Source of the DNA: Pseudarthrobacter sp. Fe7
Lineage (GTDB): Bacteria; Actinomycetota; Actinomycetes; Actinomycetales; Micrococcaceae
NCBI GenBank assembly: GCA_024372495.1
Contig: CP099977.1
Coordinates: 744,001-808,000 of the forward strand
DNA: 64,000 nt
Direction: 5' to 3'
Numbering within the stretch: the first letter of the stretch is position 1; each line of letters starts with the position of its first letter. Positions 19,689 to 29,151 of this stretch are shown here, piece after piece. The notes below the pieces were generated by a model, which searched no databases, was not told the origin of the DNA, and saw only the letters and a list, made by a program, of their open reading frames with translations. Both the position numbers and the translations under genes were made by a program.

Positions 19689-21028
19689 CTAGCGGACGTG
19701 GTTGCCCAGGCTCGCGGAGCGGGGTCTTGGAGGTCTCCCGGGCCCACCATGCCCCGGCCACTGCCAGGACCGACGAAGCGGCCACGATCCAGGCTGCCGG
19801 TCCCCAGTTGGCCTTGTCAGCGCCCACAAGGGCTGTGCCGAGCAGCGGGGTGAAGCCGGCGCAGAGGATGCCGATCTGGAGGCCGATGGCCATGCCGGAG
19901 TAGCGCACCTTGACGTTGAAGAGCTCAGAGAACCACGCGGGGTAGATTGCGTTGGACATGGCGTAGGTGCCCGCTGTGATCAGGGTGCTGGTGAGGAAGA
20001 TCATGGGGATGTTCCCCGTGGAGATCACCGAGAAGTATACGAAGATCATGGCGCCGGACCCCAGGACGCCGCCGATGAAGATGGGCCGGCGGCCAAAGGT
20101 ATCGGACAGCCGCGCGAAGAGCGGCTGGCTGGCGACGGCCAGGACGTTGCCCAGGATGCTGACCCACAGCATGGTGGAGGCGGGGACGCCCACCGATACG
20201 GCGTAGGCCAGGCCGAAGGACTGCATGAAGGTGTTGGTGACTGTCTCGAAGGACATCAGCGCCACCTGGAAGAACTGCGCGGGGTGCGTCTGGAACATCT
20301 TGGCGAAGGGGAGCTTCACCAGTTGGCCATGGTCATGCTCTTCCTCGAAGACCTCGGGCTCTTCCAGGGAGCGGCGCACCAGGTAGGCGACGATGAGCAC
20401 CACGAGGGAGAGCCAGAACGGGATCCGCCAGCCCCACGCGAGGCGGTCCGCCTCGCTCATCGCGGCCACCGGCAGGAAGGCAAGGGACGCCAGGACGATG
20501 CCGGCGGAGATGCCGCTCATGGCGAAGCTGGCGAAATAGCCGCGGCGGCCCTCCGGGGCCTCCTCGGTGGACAGGGCGGAGGCCCCTGCCGTCTCCGCGC
20601 CGGCTGAGAGGCCCTGCATCAGGCGCAGCAGCACCAGCAGGGCCGGAGCCCAGTAGCCTGCAGCATTGAAGTCCGGCAGGGCGCCGATCAGGAATGTGGA
20701 GCCTGCCCATCAGCACCAGCGTGAGCACCAGTGTGTTCTTCCGGCCGATCTTGTCGCCCAGGTGTCCGAACACCACTGCGCCAAAGGGGCGGGCGACGTA
20801 AGCGACGCCGAAGGTGGCGAAGGACGCAATGAGGGCAACAGTCGGGTCGCCCGATGGGAAGAAGATCTTCGAGAAGACCAGGGAGGCCGCGGTGGCGTAG
20901 ATGAAGAAGTCGTAATACTCCAGGGCGCCGCCGAGGAAGGCGGCCAGGGCTGCCTTCCTTGCACGCCTGATCCGGCGCTGTGCCTCCGGCGTCGACTGGG
21001 CCTTGGCTCCTGCTGCGATATCGGTCAT
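19689..21028 (-). CDS. MFS transporter, metabolite:H+ symporter (MHS/ShiA-like) family, two frameshifts
   Basis: Restored length 445 residues, paralogous to the transporter at 2503-3823. The N terminus has GGALEYYDFFIYATAASL and the loop motif GDKIGRKNTLVL. Two extra bases break it. GAGCCTGC at 20699-20706 splits LVLMG from SSTFLIGALPDF. CAGGCTCG at 19707-19714 hides the tail RELGNHVR and the TAG stop at 19689. ATG 21028 has GGAAACC before it. It diverges from the second shikimate dehydrogenase gene, with an IclR-like operator between them, so a hydroaromatic acid such as shikimate is the likely cargo. Confidence 0.87.
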
Positions 21029-21073
21029 TTCAGGGTTTCCTTCCACGCTGAAGGTGGGGGTCTTATGTATTTT

Positions 21074-21088
21074 GTGCGCTATACGAAC
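21074..21088. promoter_or_regulatory. IclR-like operator between the divergent MFS and shikimate dehydrogenase genes
   Basis: The 15-mer GTGCG-CTATA-CGAAC has the same 5-5-5 structure as the two sites at 4961-4994. It sits inside a wider imperfect palindrome, TTGTGCGCTATACGAACAA (21072-21090). Lying 45 bases from the transporter start and about 85 from the dehydrogenase start, it could control both. Confidence 0.6.
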
Positions 21089-21171
21089 AAGTGTGCGAAA
21101 TGCGCCTAGAAAGAGGATACTGGTCCGTGAGCCGAATCACAACGGCAGCTTCAAGGAAAGGTGCATGCTGA

Positions 21172-22008
21172 ATGGAACTCCCGGCGCACTCCCCGCGCAT
21201 GGCCCTCATTGGGTCGGCTGCAACGCAGGCGATGTCCCCCGGGCTGTGGAACCCGGTCCTGCGCCGGCTGGGAACCGGGTGGACCTACGAGGCCTGGGAC
21301 GTGGCTCCCGGGGCTGACATGCACCAGGTCCGGCGCCGCCTGTTGGAAGCAGGCGTGGTGGCAGCCAACGTGACCATGCCACACAAGCACTGGGCGGCGG
21401 AGACCGCCGACCAGGCGGACGCCCCCGTCCAGCTGAGTGGCGCCTGCAACCTGCTGGTGCCGGACGGGGACAAGCTGGTGGGCCACAACACGGACATCAC
21501 TGCCGTCGGTGTACTCCTGAAGGGGCGGTACCAGCGGCATGCCCTCATGCTGGGCGCCGGGGGAGCTGCCAGGGCGGCCCTGATCGCGCTCAGGGCGGAC
21601 GTGGGGACAGTGTCGATCACCGACCGGGACCCCCGGGCGTCGGAGGAACTGCTTGGCCTGGCCCGGGACCTGGGGATTGAGGCGCAGGCTGTGACCTCGG
21701 AGGAGGCCCGGGAACTCGCCCCCGACGCGTCCCTGGTGGTCAACGCCACCCCAGTGGGGAAGAGCCCTGCCGACGGGCCGGTGTGGGGCGGTGCCCCGCT
21801 GGCCGCTGATGCTGTCCTTTATGACTACGTCTACGCGGGCCACGTTACCGCCAGTGTTGGGCGCGCCCGCGAGCTCGGCGTCCGGTGCATCGACGGGTGG
21901 GACCACCTGCGTGAACAGGCCGTGGCCATGGTGCCCCTCCTGGGCCTGGACCCGGAAGCGGGCTGCCTGCTGCGGGAGTCCCTGGGCGTCCTCCGGGACA
22001 CGCACTGA
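21172..22008 (+). CDS. shikimate dehydrogenase-like protein (second paralogue)
   Basis: An intact 278-residue protein of the shikimate/quinate dehydrogenase family. The catalytic Lys is in NVTMPHKHW, the Asp in VGHNTDITAVG, and a Rossmann motif HALMLGAGGAARAALIAL follows. The usual GAVNT block reads SGACNLL, which marks it as divergent from both AroE and QsuD. ATG 21172 lies after GGAAAGG but at a long spacing. With the divergent MFS and the downstream IclR gene it forms a second, smaller hydroaromatic unit. Substrate preference (shikimate, quinate or an analogue) cannot be read from the sequence. Confidence 0.85.
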   Translation: MELPAHSPRMALIGSAATQAMSPGLWNPVLRRLGTGWTYEAWDVAPGADMHQVRRRLLEAGVVAANVTMPHKHWAAETADQADAPVQLSGACNLLVPDGDKLVGHNTDITAVGVLLKGRYQRHALMLGAGGAARAALIALRADVGTVSITDRDPRASEELLGLARDLGIEAQAVTSEEARELAPDASLVVNATPVGKSPADGPVWGGAPLAADAVLYDYVYAGHVTASVGRARELGVRCIDGWDHLREQAVAMVPLLGLDPEAGCLLRESLGVLRDTH

Positions 22009-22096
22009 GCGGGCGGAAGGGCTGGACGATAGGATCGGACAGGCACCGAAGGGCGGTCCCACTGCGCCAACCGTTCGGAGAGGAACAGCAACGTCC

Positions 22097-22876
22097 ATGG
22101 AGGAGCAGGCAGCCTACTATGTGAAGTCGGTTGAAAAGACGTTCGACGTCCTGCTCGCCTTCACTCCCGACCAGCCGCGGCTTACTGTGTCCCAGGTTGC
22201 CGCCCGGACGGACATGACCCGTGCATCAGCACGCCGCTTCCTCCTGACCCTCGCCGACCTCGGCTATCTCCGTGCCGACGGGCCTGCCTTTGAACTGACC
22301 GCCCGGTCCCTGGACATCGGCCGCTCCTACCTTGCAGGCCTGGCGCTGCCCCGGGTGGCGGAGCCGCACCTCAGGGACCTGGCGGCTGAGCTCAACGAAA
22401 CCACCGCCTTGTGCATCCTCGACGGTGGCGAGGTGGTCTATGTGGTCTGCGTGCCGTCACCGGGGCTGTTGAGCGTTTCCATTACCGTTGGCACCCGCTT
22501 CCCGGCCTGGGCCACGTCCATGGGCCGGGTGCTGCTGGCCGGGCTGCCCGCGCCGCAGCTGGAGGAGTACCTCCAGTCGGTCCAGCTGCACCGTTACACG
22601 GACCGCTCCATCGGCAGCGTCGAGGACCTCCGGGCAGAGGTGGAAGCGGCCCGGACCAGGGGCTGGTCCATGGTTTCCCAGGAGCTTGAGGAAGGCCTGC
22701 GCGGCGTGGCCGTCCCCGTGTGCCGCGGAACGGAAGTGGTTGCTGCCGCCAACGTATCCCTCCAGACCCACCGGGCCGCGGCGCGGGATATCGAGGCCAC
22801 TGTCCTTCCGCAGCTGATGGAGGCCGCGCGGCGCATTGCCCTTGATTACGGTGGTCCCGCCGTCCGCTCCGGCTGA
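22097..22876 (+). CDS. IclR family transcriptional regulator
   Basis: An intact 259-residue IclR protein. It starts YYVKSVEKTFDVLLAFTPD, then the helix-turn-helix LTVSQVAARTDMTRASARRFL, and an effector domain with VGTRFPAWATSMGRVLLAGLP and WSMVSQELEEGLRGVAVPV. It is strikingly similar in layout to pcaR at 14789-15602. The frame is open further upstream, but ATG 22097 is the first start near the usual family N terminus, about 90 bases after the dehydrogenase gene. It likely controls the second shikimate unit through the site at 21074. Confidence 0.9.
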   Translation: MEEQAAYYVKSVEKTFDVLLAFTPDQPRLTVSQVAARTDMTRASARRFLLTLADLGYLRADGPAFELTARSLDIGRSYLAGLALPRVAEPHLRDLAAELNETTALCILDGGEVVYVVCVPSPGLLSVSITVGTRFPAWATSMGRVLLAGLPAPQLEEYLQSVQLHRYTDRSIGSVEDLRAEVEAARTRGWSMVSQELEEGLRGVAVPVCRGTEVVAAANVSLQTHRAAARDIEATVLPQLMEAARRIALDYGGPAVRSG

Positions 22877-22883
22877 TCCACGT

Positions 22884-22920
22884 ACCACCCGCGCGACGGC
22901 GTCCCCGCCGCGCGGGTGGT
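22884..22920 (+). terminator. terminator after the IclR gene
   Basis: A perfect 12-base stem, ACCACCCGCGCG paired with CGCGCGGGTGGT, begins eight bases after the IclR stop. No long T tract follows, but stem strength and position fit a transcription terminator. Confidence 0.75.
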
Positions 22921-23080
22921 GGGAGGGACGTCAGCAGCTTGGCCGGGGCGGCCTGACAGGTGAATCGTTACCCACAACCTCCCCGCAGCCCACTCCCGCC
23001 GCGGCCCCCAGCGCTCTAGACTCAAGCCAACTGCGTGCAGCAGAGCCGCTGCACCGCTCGTCAGGAAGAGGAGTCGGCGG

Positions 23081-24258
23081 GTGAAACTGGGGATTCCGCG
23101 GGAACGCCGGGAGGGCGAGCGGCGCGTCGCCGCCACTCCCGATACCGTCAGGCAGCTGGCCGGGATGGGGCTGGACGTCCTGGTGGAAGCCGGGGCCGGG
23201 GACTGTGCGGGGCACGCCGATCCCGGCTACCGGCAGGCCGGCGCCACCATCGTCGCGGAACTGGACACCACCGCCCTCGACATCCTGGTCCACGTCCGGC
23301 CACTTGACCCGCACACCGCCGCGACCCTGCACCGGGGAGCCGTGACGGTGGGGCTCGCGTCGCCGTCGTCCGAGCTGCCGGCCGTGCAGGCGCTCGCGGA
23401 CAGCGGGGTGACTTCCTTCGCGTTGGAACTGGTGCCCCGCATTTCCCGCGCCCAGTCCATGGACGCCCTGACCTCGCAGGCGCTGGTGGCCGGGTACCGC
23501 TGCGTCCTGGAGGCCGCGATCAGGCTGCCCCGGTTCTTTCCGCTGTACATGACCGCGGCGGGCACCATCCCCCGGCCCGCGTCCTGGTGCTCGGCGCCGG
23601 CGTGGCAGGGCTGCAGGCCATCGGCACCGCCAAGCGACTGGGAGCGCGGGTCTTCGCCAACGACATCCGCCCCGCCTCCGCCGACGAGGTCGCGTCGATG
23701 GGCGGCACCTTCATCCGGCTGGACCTTGAGACCGCGGAGGCGGCCGGCGGCTACGCCCGGCAGTTGAGTTCCGACGCCGGCACCCGGCAGCGGCAGTTGC
23801 TGGCACCCCACGTAGCGCAGTCGGATGTCCTGATTACGACGGCGGCCGTCCCCGGGCGGTCCGCGCCCCTTTTGGTGACGCACGAGATGGTGCAGGGAAT
23901 GCGCGCCGGTTCGGTCGTCGTGGACCTGGCCGCCGAATCCGGCGGCAACGTTGAGGGCTCCGTGCCCGGGCGGGACATCCCCATCCCCACTGCCGACGGA
24001 ACGGGGCACGTCACCCTGGTGGGCCTGAAGGATCCGGCCTCCGCGATGGCGTCGGACGCCTCCCGCCTCTACGCCAAGAACGTGGCCAATGTGCTGGCCC
24101 TGCTGGTCCGGGACGGGAACCTCACGCTGGATTTTGGCGACGAAGTGGTGGCCGGAGCGTGCCTGACCCACGCCGGGGAGGTACGGCACCGGCCCACGGC
24201 GGACCTGCTGGCGGCGCGGACTGCCACGGCTGCTGCCGGCCAGGAAGGAGCGCTCTGA
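23081..24258 (+). CDS. pntAA: proton-translocating NAD(P) transhydrogenase alpha-1 subunit, frameshifted
   Basis: Restored length 392 residues; this is the soluble NAD(H)-binding part of transhydrogenase, homologous to alanine dehydrogenase. It begins KLGIPRERREGERRVAATP, has the catalytic-loop RISRAQSMDALTSQALVAGY and the Rossmann motif VLVLGAGVAGLQAIGTAKRLGA. The frame shifts near 23572 in a C run: one C appears lost, after which PPARVLVLGAG continues. GTG 23081 is preceded by AGGAAGAGGAG. The stop overlaps the start of pntAB (TGATG). Confidence 0.92.
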
Positions 24259-24578
24259 TGGACGGAGCAGCACTGCTGACCATCACTGTGCTGGCGGTGT
24301 TCGTCGGCTTCGAGGTGGTCTCCAAGGTCTCCACCACCCTGCACACGCCCCTGATGTCAGGCGCCAACGCCATCCACGGGATCATCCTGGTGGGCGCCAT
24401 CATCGTGGCCGGCCAGGCAGCGGACCCGTGGGTCCTGGCCGTGGCGCTGCTCGCCGTCGTGCTTGCCACGGCCAACCTGGTGGGCGGGTTCGTGGTGACG
24501 GACCGGATGCTGCACATGTTCCACGCCAAAAAGGATGCCGCCCGGAGCGGCGCGGAACCCAAGGCCGGCAGCAAATGA
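24258..24578 (+). CDS. pntAB: NAD(P) transhydrogenase alpha-2 membrane subunit
   Basis: An intact 106-residue protein with three membrane helices and the conserved SGANAIHGIILVGAI segment of the proton channel, followed by a polar tail ending AEPKAGSK. In many enterobacteria it is fused to PntAA; here it is a separate gene overlapping both neighbours, TGATG at its start and ATGA at its end. Confidence 0.92.
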   Translation: MDGAALLTITVLAVFVGFEVVSKVSTTLHTPLMSGANAIHGIILVGAIIVAGQAADPWVLAVALLAVVLATANLVGGFVVTDRMLHMFHAKKDAARSGAEPKAGSK

Positions 24579-25949
24579 GCATCCTCAATCCCGTCTGGAC
24601 CTCCCTGCTCTACCTTGCTGCGGCGGTCTGCTTCATCCTGGCCCTGCGCGGACTCAGCTCCCCGCGGACGGCGCGCCGCGGAAACCTGGTGGGGGCACTC
24701 GGGGCGCTGATCGCCGTCGCCACCGTCTTCCTGTCCGCCCGGCTGGAGAACATTCCCTGGATCCTCGCTGCCATCGCCCTGGGCTCGGCGGTGGCGGCGC
24801 CCGTGGCCCGCAGGGTGAAGATGACGCAGATGCCCCAGGCGGTGGCGTTGTTCAACGGGGTGGGCGGCGGTGCGGCCGCCCTGGTGGCCCTCCTGGAGCC
24901 TGGGCCACGCGGACAGTGCCTGGGGCCGGGTTGCGATCGTCTTCACGCTCCTGGTGGGTGCTGTTTCCTTCGCCGGTTCCGGCGTCACGTTCGCGAAGCT
25001 GCAGGAACTGATGACCACCCGGCCAGTGGTGTTCCCCGGCCTCCCGGTGGCGATGTCCGTGGTCCTGCTCGCCGCGGTGGCCGCCGGCGTGGCCGTGGTC
25101 CTTGGCGGGTCGCTGTCCCTGGCGGTCCTGCTGCTGGTCCTGGGACTTGGCGCCGGCATCCTGCTGGTGCTGCCCGTGGGCGGTGCCGACGTGCCCATCG
25201 TCATCTCGCTGCTGAACGCCTTCACCGGCCTTGCCGTTGCAGCGTCGGGCCTGGTGCTGGGCAACGTCCTGCTGGTGGTGGCCGGCACCCTGGTGGGCGC
25301 CTCGGGCACCATCCTCACCCGGGCCATGGCCGCTGCCATGGGCCGGAGCGTGGCAGGCATCCTGTTCGGGGCGTTCCGGGGAGGTTCGACGGCGGGGTCC
25401 ACGGCAGTGAGTGAGCGCCCGGTCCGTTCGTCCTCACCGGAAGACGTGGCAGTTCTCCTGGGGTACGCCCAGCGGGTGATCATCGTCCCTGGCTACGGGC
25501 TGGCCGTGGCGCAGGGCCAGCACACTGCCGCCGAACTGGCCCTGGCGCTGGAAGCCCGGGGCATCGAAGTGGATTTCGCCATCCATCCCGTGGCCGGCCG
25601 GATGCCGGGCCACATGAATGTGCTCCTGGCCGAAGCCAACGTGCCGTACGAGTCGCTCAAGGAAATGGGCGAGATTAACCCGGAGTTCAAGACAACGGAC
25701 GTGGCCCTGGTGGTGGGTGCCAACGATGTGGTGAACCCCGCCGCCAAGACCTCCTCCGGGTCCCCGATCTACGGCATGCCCATCCTGGAAGTGTCGGAGG
25801 CACGCCAGGTGGTGTTCCTCAAGCGCTCCATGCGCCCGGGCTTCGCCGGCATCGAGAACGACCTGCTGTACGAGCCACAGACGTCCCTGCTGTTCGGCGA
25901 CGCCAAGGAGTCCCTGGCGCAGGTGCTGGGCGCGGTCAAGGCGCTGTAG
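24575..25949 (+). CDS. pntB: NAD(P) transhydrogenase beta subunit, frameshifted
   Basis: Restored length 457 residues. About eight or nine membrane helices come first, with the proton-channel stretch QMPQAVALFNGVGGGAAALVA. The NADP(H)-binding domain has VIIVPGYGLAVAQGQH, FAIHPVAGRMPGHMNVLLAEA and LVVGANDVVNPAA, all diagnostic. GAGCCTGG at 24896-24903 has one extra C; removing it joins VALLE to LGHADSAWGR. It completes a three-gene transhydrogenase operon that couples the proton gradient to NADPH formation, useful for the NADPH-dependent pobA reaction and biosynthesis. Confidence 0.93.
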
Positions 25950-26021
25950 GCGCGGAACGGCCATCCCGGCGGGTTACCCTTCTCTCAGAAGCTTGCTTTC
26001 CATCCGCCACCAGAGGACGCC

Positions 26022-26942
26022 ATGACTGAGACCAGCTCCACTTCGCCCAAACGCGCCGCCATCATCGTCAATCCGGCCAAGCCGGTGGACATCGATGTGC
26101 GCGGCCTGGTGGCCAAGCACTGTGTGGAGAACGGGTGGGGCGAGCCCATCTGGCTGGAGACCACCAAGGAGGACCCGGGCGTGGGCCAGGCGAAGGAAGC
26201 GCTGGCGCAGGGCGCGGACATCGTGATCGCAGCCGGCGGCGACGGCACCGTGCGCTGCGTCGCCGAGGTCCTGTCCGGCGGCGACACCCCCATGGGCCTG
26301 CTGCCGCTGGGGACCGGCAACCTGCTGGCCCGCAACCTGGGCATGGACGTGACGGACTATGACGGTGCCATGGCCGGGGCGTTGACCGGTACCGAACGGA
26401 AGATCGACGTGGTCCGTGCCCGCCGCAGCGACCCGGACAAGGAGCAGCTGTTCCTGGTCATGGCCGGCATGGGCTACGACGCCACCATCATGGCGGACAC
26501 CAATGAAGACCTGAAGGACAAGGTGGGCTGGCTGGCCTACGTGGACGCCGGGATCCGTAACCTGCCCGGCAAGGCCGTCAAGGCAACCGTGGTGATCGAC
26601 GGCGAGTCAGTGGTGCACCGCGGCGTCCGCAGCGTGATGGTGGGCAACTGCGGCAAGGTCCAGGGTGGCCTCGAGATCTTCCCGGATGCCAAGGTGGACG
26701 ACGGGCTGCTGGACATCGCGGTCCTGGCCCCCCACCACGGCAAGCTGGGCTGGGTCTCCGTGCTGGCCGGGATCATTGGCAAAGGCAAGAACACGGACAC
26801 CGCTGTGGAGTACTTCCAGGGCAAGACCGTGGAGATCACCCTGGAACACAACGACGACTACCAGCTGGACGGGGACCACGAGGGCGAGGGCAAGCACGTG
26901 CTCATGACCATGGAGCCCGGTGCCCTCACGCTCCGGATGTAG
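26022..26942 (+). CDS. diacylglycerol kinase-family lipid kinase
   Basis: An intact 306-residue protein of the DagK/YegS/sphingosine-kinase fold. The nucleotide-binding signature AAGGDGTVRCVAEVL lies near residue 69 and PLGTGNLLARNLG near 90. The C-terminal half is a beta-rich domain with MVGNCGKVQGGLEIFPDAK. It would phosphorylate diacylglycerol or a related membrane lipid. ATG 26022 lies after GAGGACGCC, 72 bases beyond pntB; it looks like its own unit. Confidence 0.88.
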   Translation: MTETSSTSPKRAAIIVNPAKPVDIDVRGLVAKHCVENGWGEPIWLETTKEDPGVGQAKEALAQGADIVIAAGGDGTVRCVAEVLSGGDTPMGLLPLGTGNLLARNLGMDVTDYDGAMAGALTGTERKIDVVRARRSDPDKEQLFLVMAGMGYDATIMADTNEDLKDKVGWLAYVDAGIRNLPGKAVKATVVIDGESVVHRGVRSVMVGNCGKVQGGLEIFPDAKVDDGLLDIAVLAPHHGKLGWVSVLAGIIGKGKNTDTAVEYFQGKTVEITLEHNDDYQLDGDHEGEGKHVLMTMEPGALTLRM

Positions 26943-26954
26943 GCCCCCGCCGGC

Positions 26955-27680
26955 CTACGCCAGCAGCCGGCCCCAGCGCGGCTCCAGCAGCGGCGCGCCC
27001 GCCAGTTTCAGGGCGTGCCAGAGCGTCACAGCCACGGAGTCCAGGACCGCCACCCCGGTGGCCTCCTCGATTTCCGCGGTGATATTGGCCCCATAGAGAT
27101 TCGTGCACAGGTACACCAGGGCGTCGGGGGCCGCGGCTGCGAGCTCCATGGATCCCGGGCGCATCTCGTCGTCGGTGACCCGGGCAAAGGACTCGTTGTC
27201 GCTCAGGCCCAGCGCCCGGTGGTCCACCGTTTTGATGCCTTCGCGTTCGTAGGACGCGATGACCTGGTGGTTCACGTCCTCCGTATACGGGGTGAAGAGG
27301 CCGATCCGTTCCGTCCCGAAGGTCCGGAAGGCCTCGAAGTAGGCAAGGGTGGACGTGGTGGCGGGGATGCCGGTGGCGCCGGTGATCCCGTCGGCCAGTT
27401 CCTGGTCGTGGGCTGACCCCAGCCACGAACCTGAGGTGCCGTTCCACGCGATCACGTCCACGTCCGCCGTCGCCAGCAGCTTTGCTGCCTCCTGCATGAC
27501 GGCTGGGTCGAACTGCCGGTTGGAGGAATCGTCCAGCGCGATACGGGTGACCGGGATCCGGGTGAAATGGACGGTGACGTCGGTGCGGCTGCCCAGGATG
27601 CGGTAGGTCTGCGGTTCCAGGCAGGTGTTGGAGGACGGCACAATCATGCCGATCCTGCGGGGGCGGATGGTGGCGGGCAT
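26955..27680 (-). CDS. Asp/Glu racemase-superfamily protein, arylmalonate decarboxylase/maleate isomerase-like
   Basis: A 241-residue intact protein with the N-terminal RIGMIVPSSNT of this group. Glutamate racemases and maleate isomerases use two catalytic Cys. Here the first position reads NGTSGSW, with Gly-Thr-Ser in place of a Cys, the Tyr of TPYTEDVN follows, and only the second Cys is present (VYLCTNLYG). That pattern, Gly-Thr-Ser plus Tyr plus one Cys, is the one known for cofactor-free arylmalonate decarboxylase. Start 27680 has GGAG before it and is eight bases after the hydantoinase-like stop, so it is the last gene of that operon. The substrate is unknown; decarboxylation or another proton-transfer reaction is inference. 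Confidence 0.8.
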   Translation of the reverse strand: MPATIRPRRIGMIVPSSNTCLEPQTYRILGSRTDVTVHFTRIPVTRIALDDSSNRQFDPAVMQEAAKLLATADVDVIAWNGTSGSWLGSAHDQELADGITGATGIPATTSTLAYFEAFRTFGTERIGLFTPYTEDVNHQVIASYEREGIKTVDHRALGLSDNESFARVTDDEMRPGSMELAAAAPDALVYLCTNLYGANITAEIEEATGVAVLDSVAVTLWHALKLAGAPLLEPRWGRLLA

Positions 27681-27688
27681 GGGGACTC

Positions 27689-29120
27689 CTAGAGGGCGGC
27701 GGCGGGGAGTTGGGCGGTTTCCAGGACAGCGGACTGGTGCTGCCGGAAGCCGTTGCGGTTGATGAACCGGCCTACGGCGCCGGGATCGTGGAAGCCGTCC
27801 GCGTCCAGGACCACGCGGCCGTTGGAGACCACGACGGCGGGCCAGCCCGTGAGTGCCTGTCCGTCAAAGGGCGAAAAGTCCGTTCCCATGTGCAGGGCAG
27901 CGCCGTTGACCGGGCGTTCCTCGGCGGGATCGAACACCACCAGGTCGGCGCCGAAGCCCTCGGCGATCCGGCCCTTGCCGGGAACGGCGTTGATCCGCGC
28001 AGGTTCAGAAGCGAAGGCGCTGACGAACTGTTCCACCGTGGCGCCGGCGGACGTCATCGCGGTGAACGTGACCGGCATGCGTGTTTCCACTCCGGGCAGC
28101 CCGTGGGGCATGGCGCGCACGTCATCGGTGCGCTCGCGCTTTTGGGACAGGTCGTAGCAGGAGTGGTCCGAGGACATGGTGTGGATGGCTCCGGACACCA
28201 GCCGCTCTTTGAGGGCTGCCACCGTTTCCGCGCTGCGCATGGGCGGGCAGCAGGCGAACCATTCGGGGAAGGTGGAGGCGTAGACGGTGTCGTCAAGGGT
28301 GACGTAATGCGGGCAGGTCTCGGAGTACGCCTCAAGGCCGCGTTCCCGTGCCTGGGACACGAGGTCCACGGCACCCGGGGTGGACTGGTGGACGAAGTAG
28401 ACGGGCGCCCCCGTGTATTCGGCCATGGCCAGGGTCTCCTTCACGGAGATCTCCTCGGCCAGGCTCGGGCCGGGTCCGGTGCAGGTGTTCGATGCCGATC
28501 CGGCCGTCCTGGGCGTGCTGTTCGGTGCAGTCGGCAATGATGGGATCGTGCTCGGCGTGGATGTAGGCCAGGCCGTCCAGCCGGACCAGTTCCCGCATGA
28601 CCTTCAGGATGGTGTCCCCGTCTGCCATGGTGGTGCCGCGGTTGGTGGTGTACATCTTCACCGAGCGCACGCCCTCCGCTGCGAGTTGCTCGAGCTGCCA
28701 GGGGACCGTTTCGTCCCAGGTGACCACCGCACCGTGGAGGGCAACGTCGCAGCGTGACTGCGTGGCGAGTTCCTTTTTATGCAGGACCGCGGCGAGCGGA
28801 GTTTCCTGGGCGTCGCGGGGGATGCCGAAGTCGATGATGGTGGTGGTGCCGCCCCAGAGGGCGGCGGTGGACGTGGTGCGGTAGTCGTCCAGGGTGCGGA
28901 AGCGTCCGGTCACCTGCGCTACGTGGCAGTGGCCGTCCACGCCGCCGGGAACCACGAGCATGCCAGCGGCGTCGATGGTGCGGGCCGCCGTCGGGACAGG
29001 CTGGGTGGCGTCCACAAGGGCTGCGATCCGGCCGTCGGAAACCACGATGTGGGCTTCCTGGCGTCCGTCGCTGTTGACCACGGTGGCGTTGGAGATGACG
29101 AGTTCTGGCTGATGGGACAT
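27689..29120 (-). CDS. hydantoinase/dihydropyrimidinase-family cyclic amidohydrolase, frameshifted
   Basis: Restored length 476 residues. Metal-site residues are visible in order: VDGHCHVAQ (His-x-His), the probable carboxylated Lys in SVKMYTT, AEHD, YFVHQST and the Asp in SSDHSCY. These place it with hydantoinases, dihydropyrimidinases and allantoinases, which open cyclic amides. CAGGCTCG at 28460-28467 on the plus strand carries an extra base; removing it joins LHRTRPE to LAEEISVKETLA. ATG 29120 has AGGAGGACACC before it. It lies between the racemase-like and decarboxylase-like genes. No N-carbamoylase is seen nearby, so the product's fate is unclear. Confidence 0.87.
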
Positions 29121-29151
29121 CGGTGTCCTCCTAGGGTTGGGGGTGTGGGGC

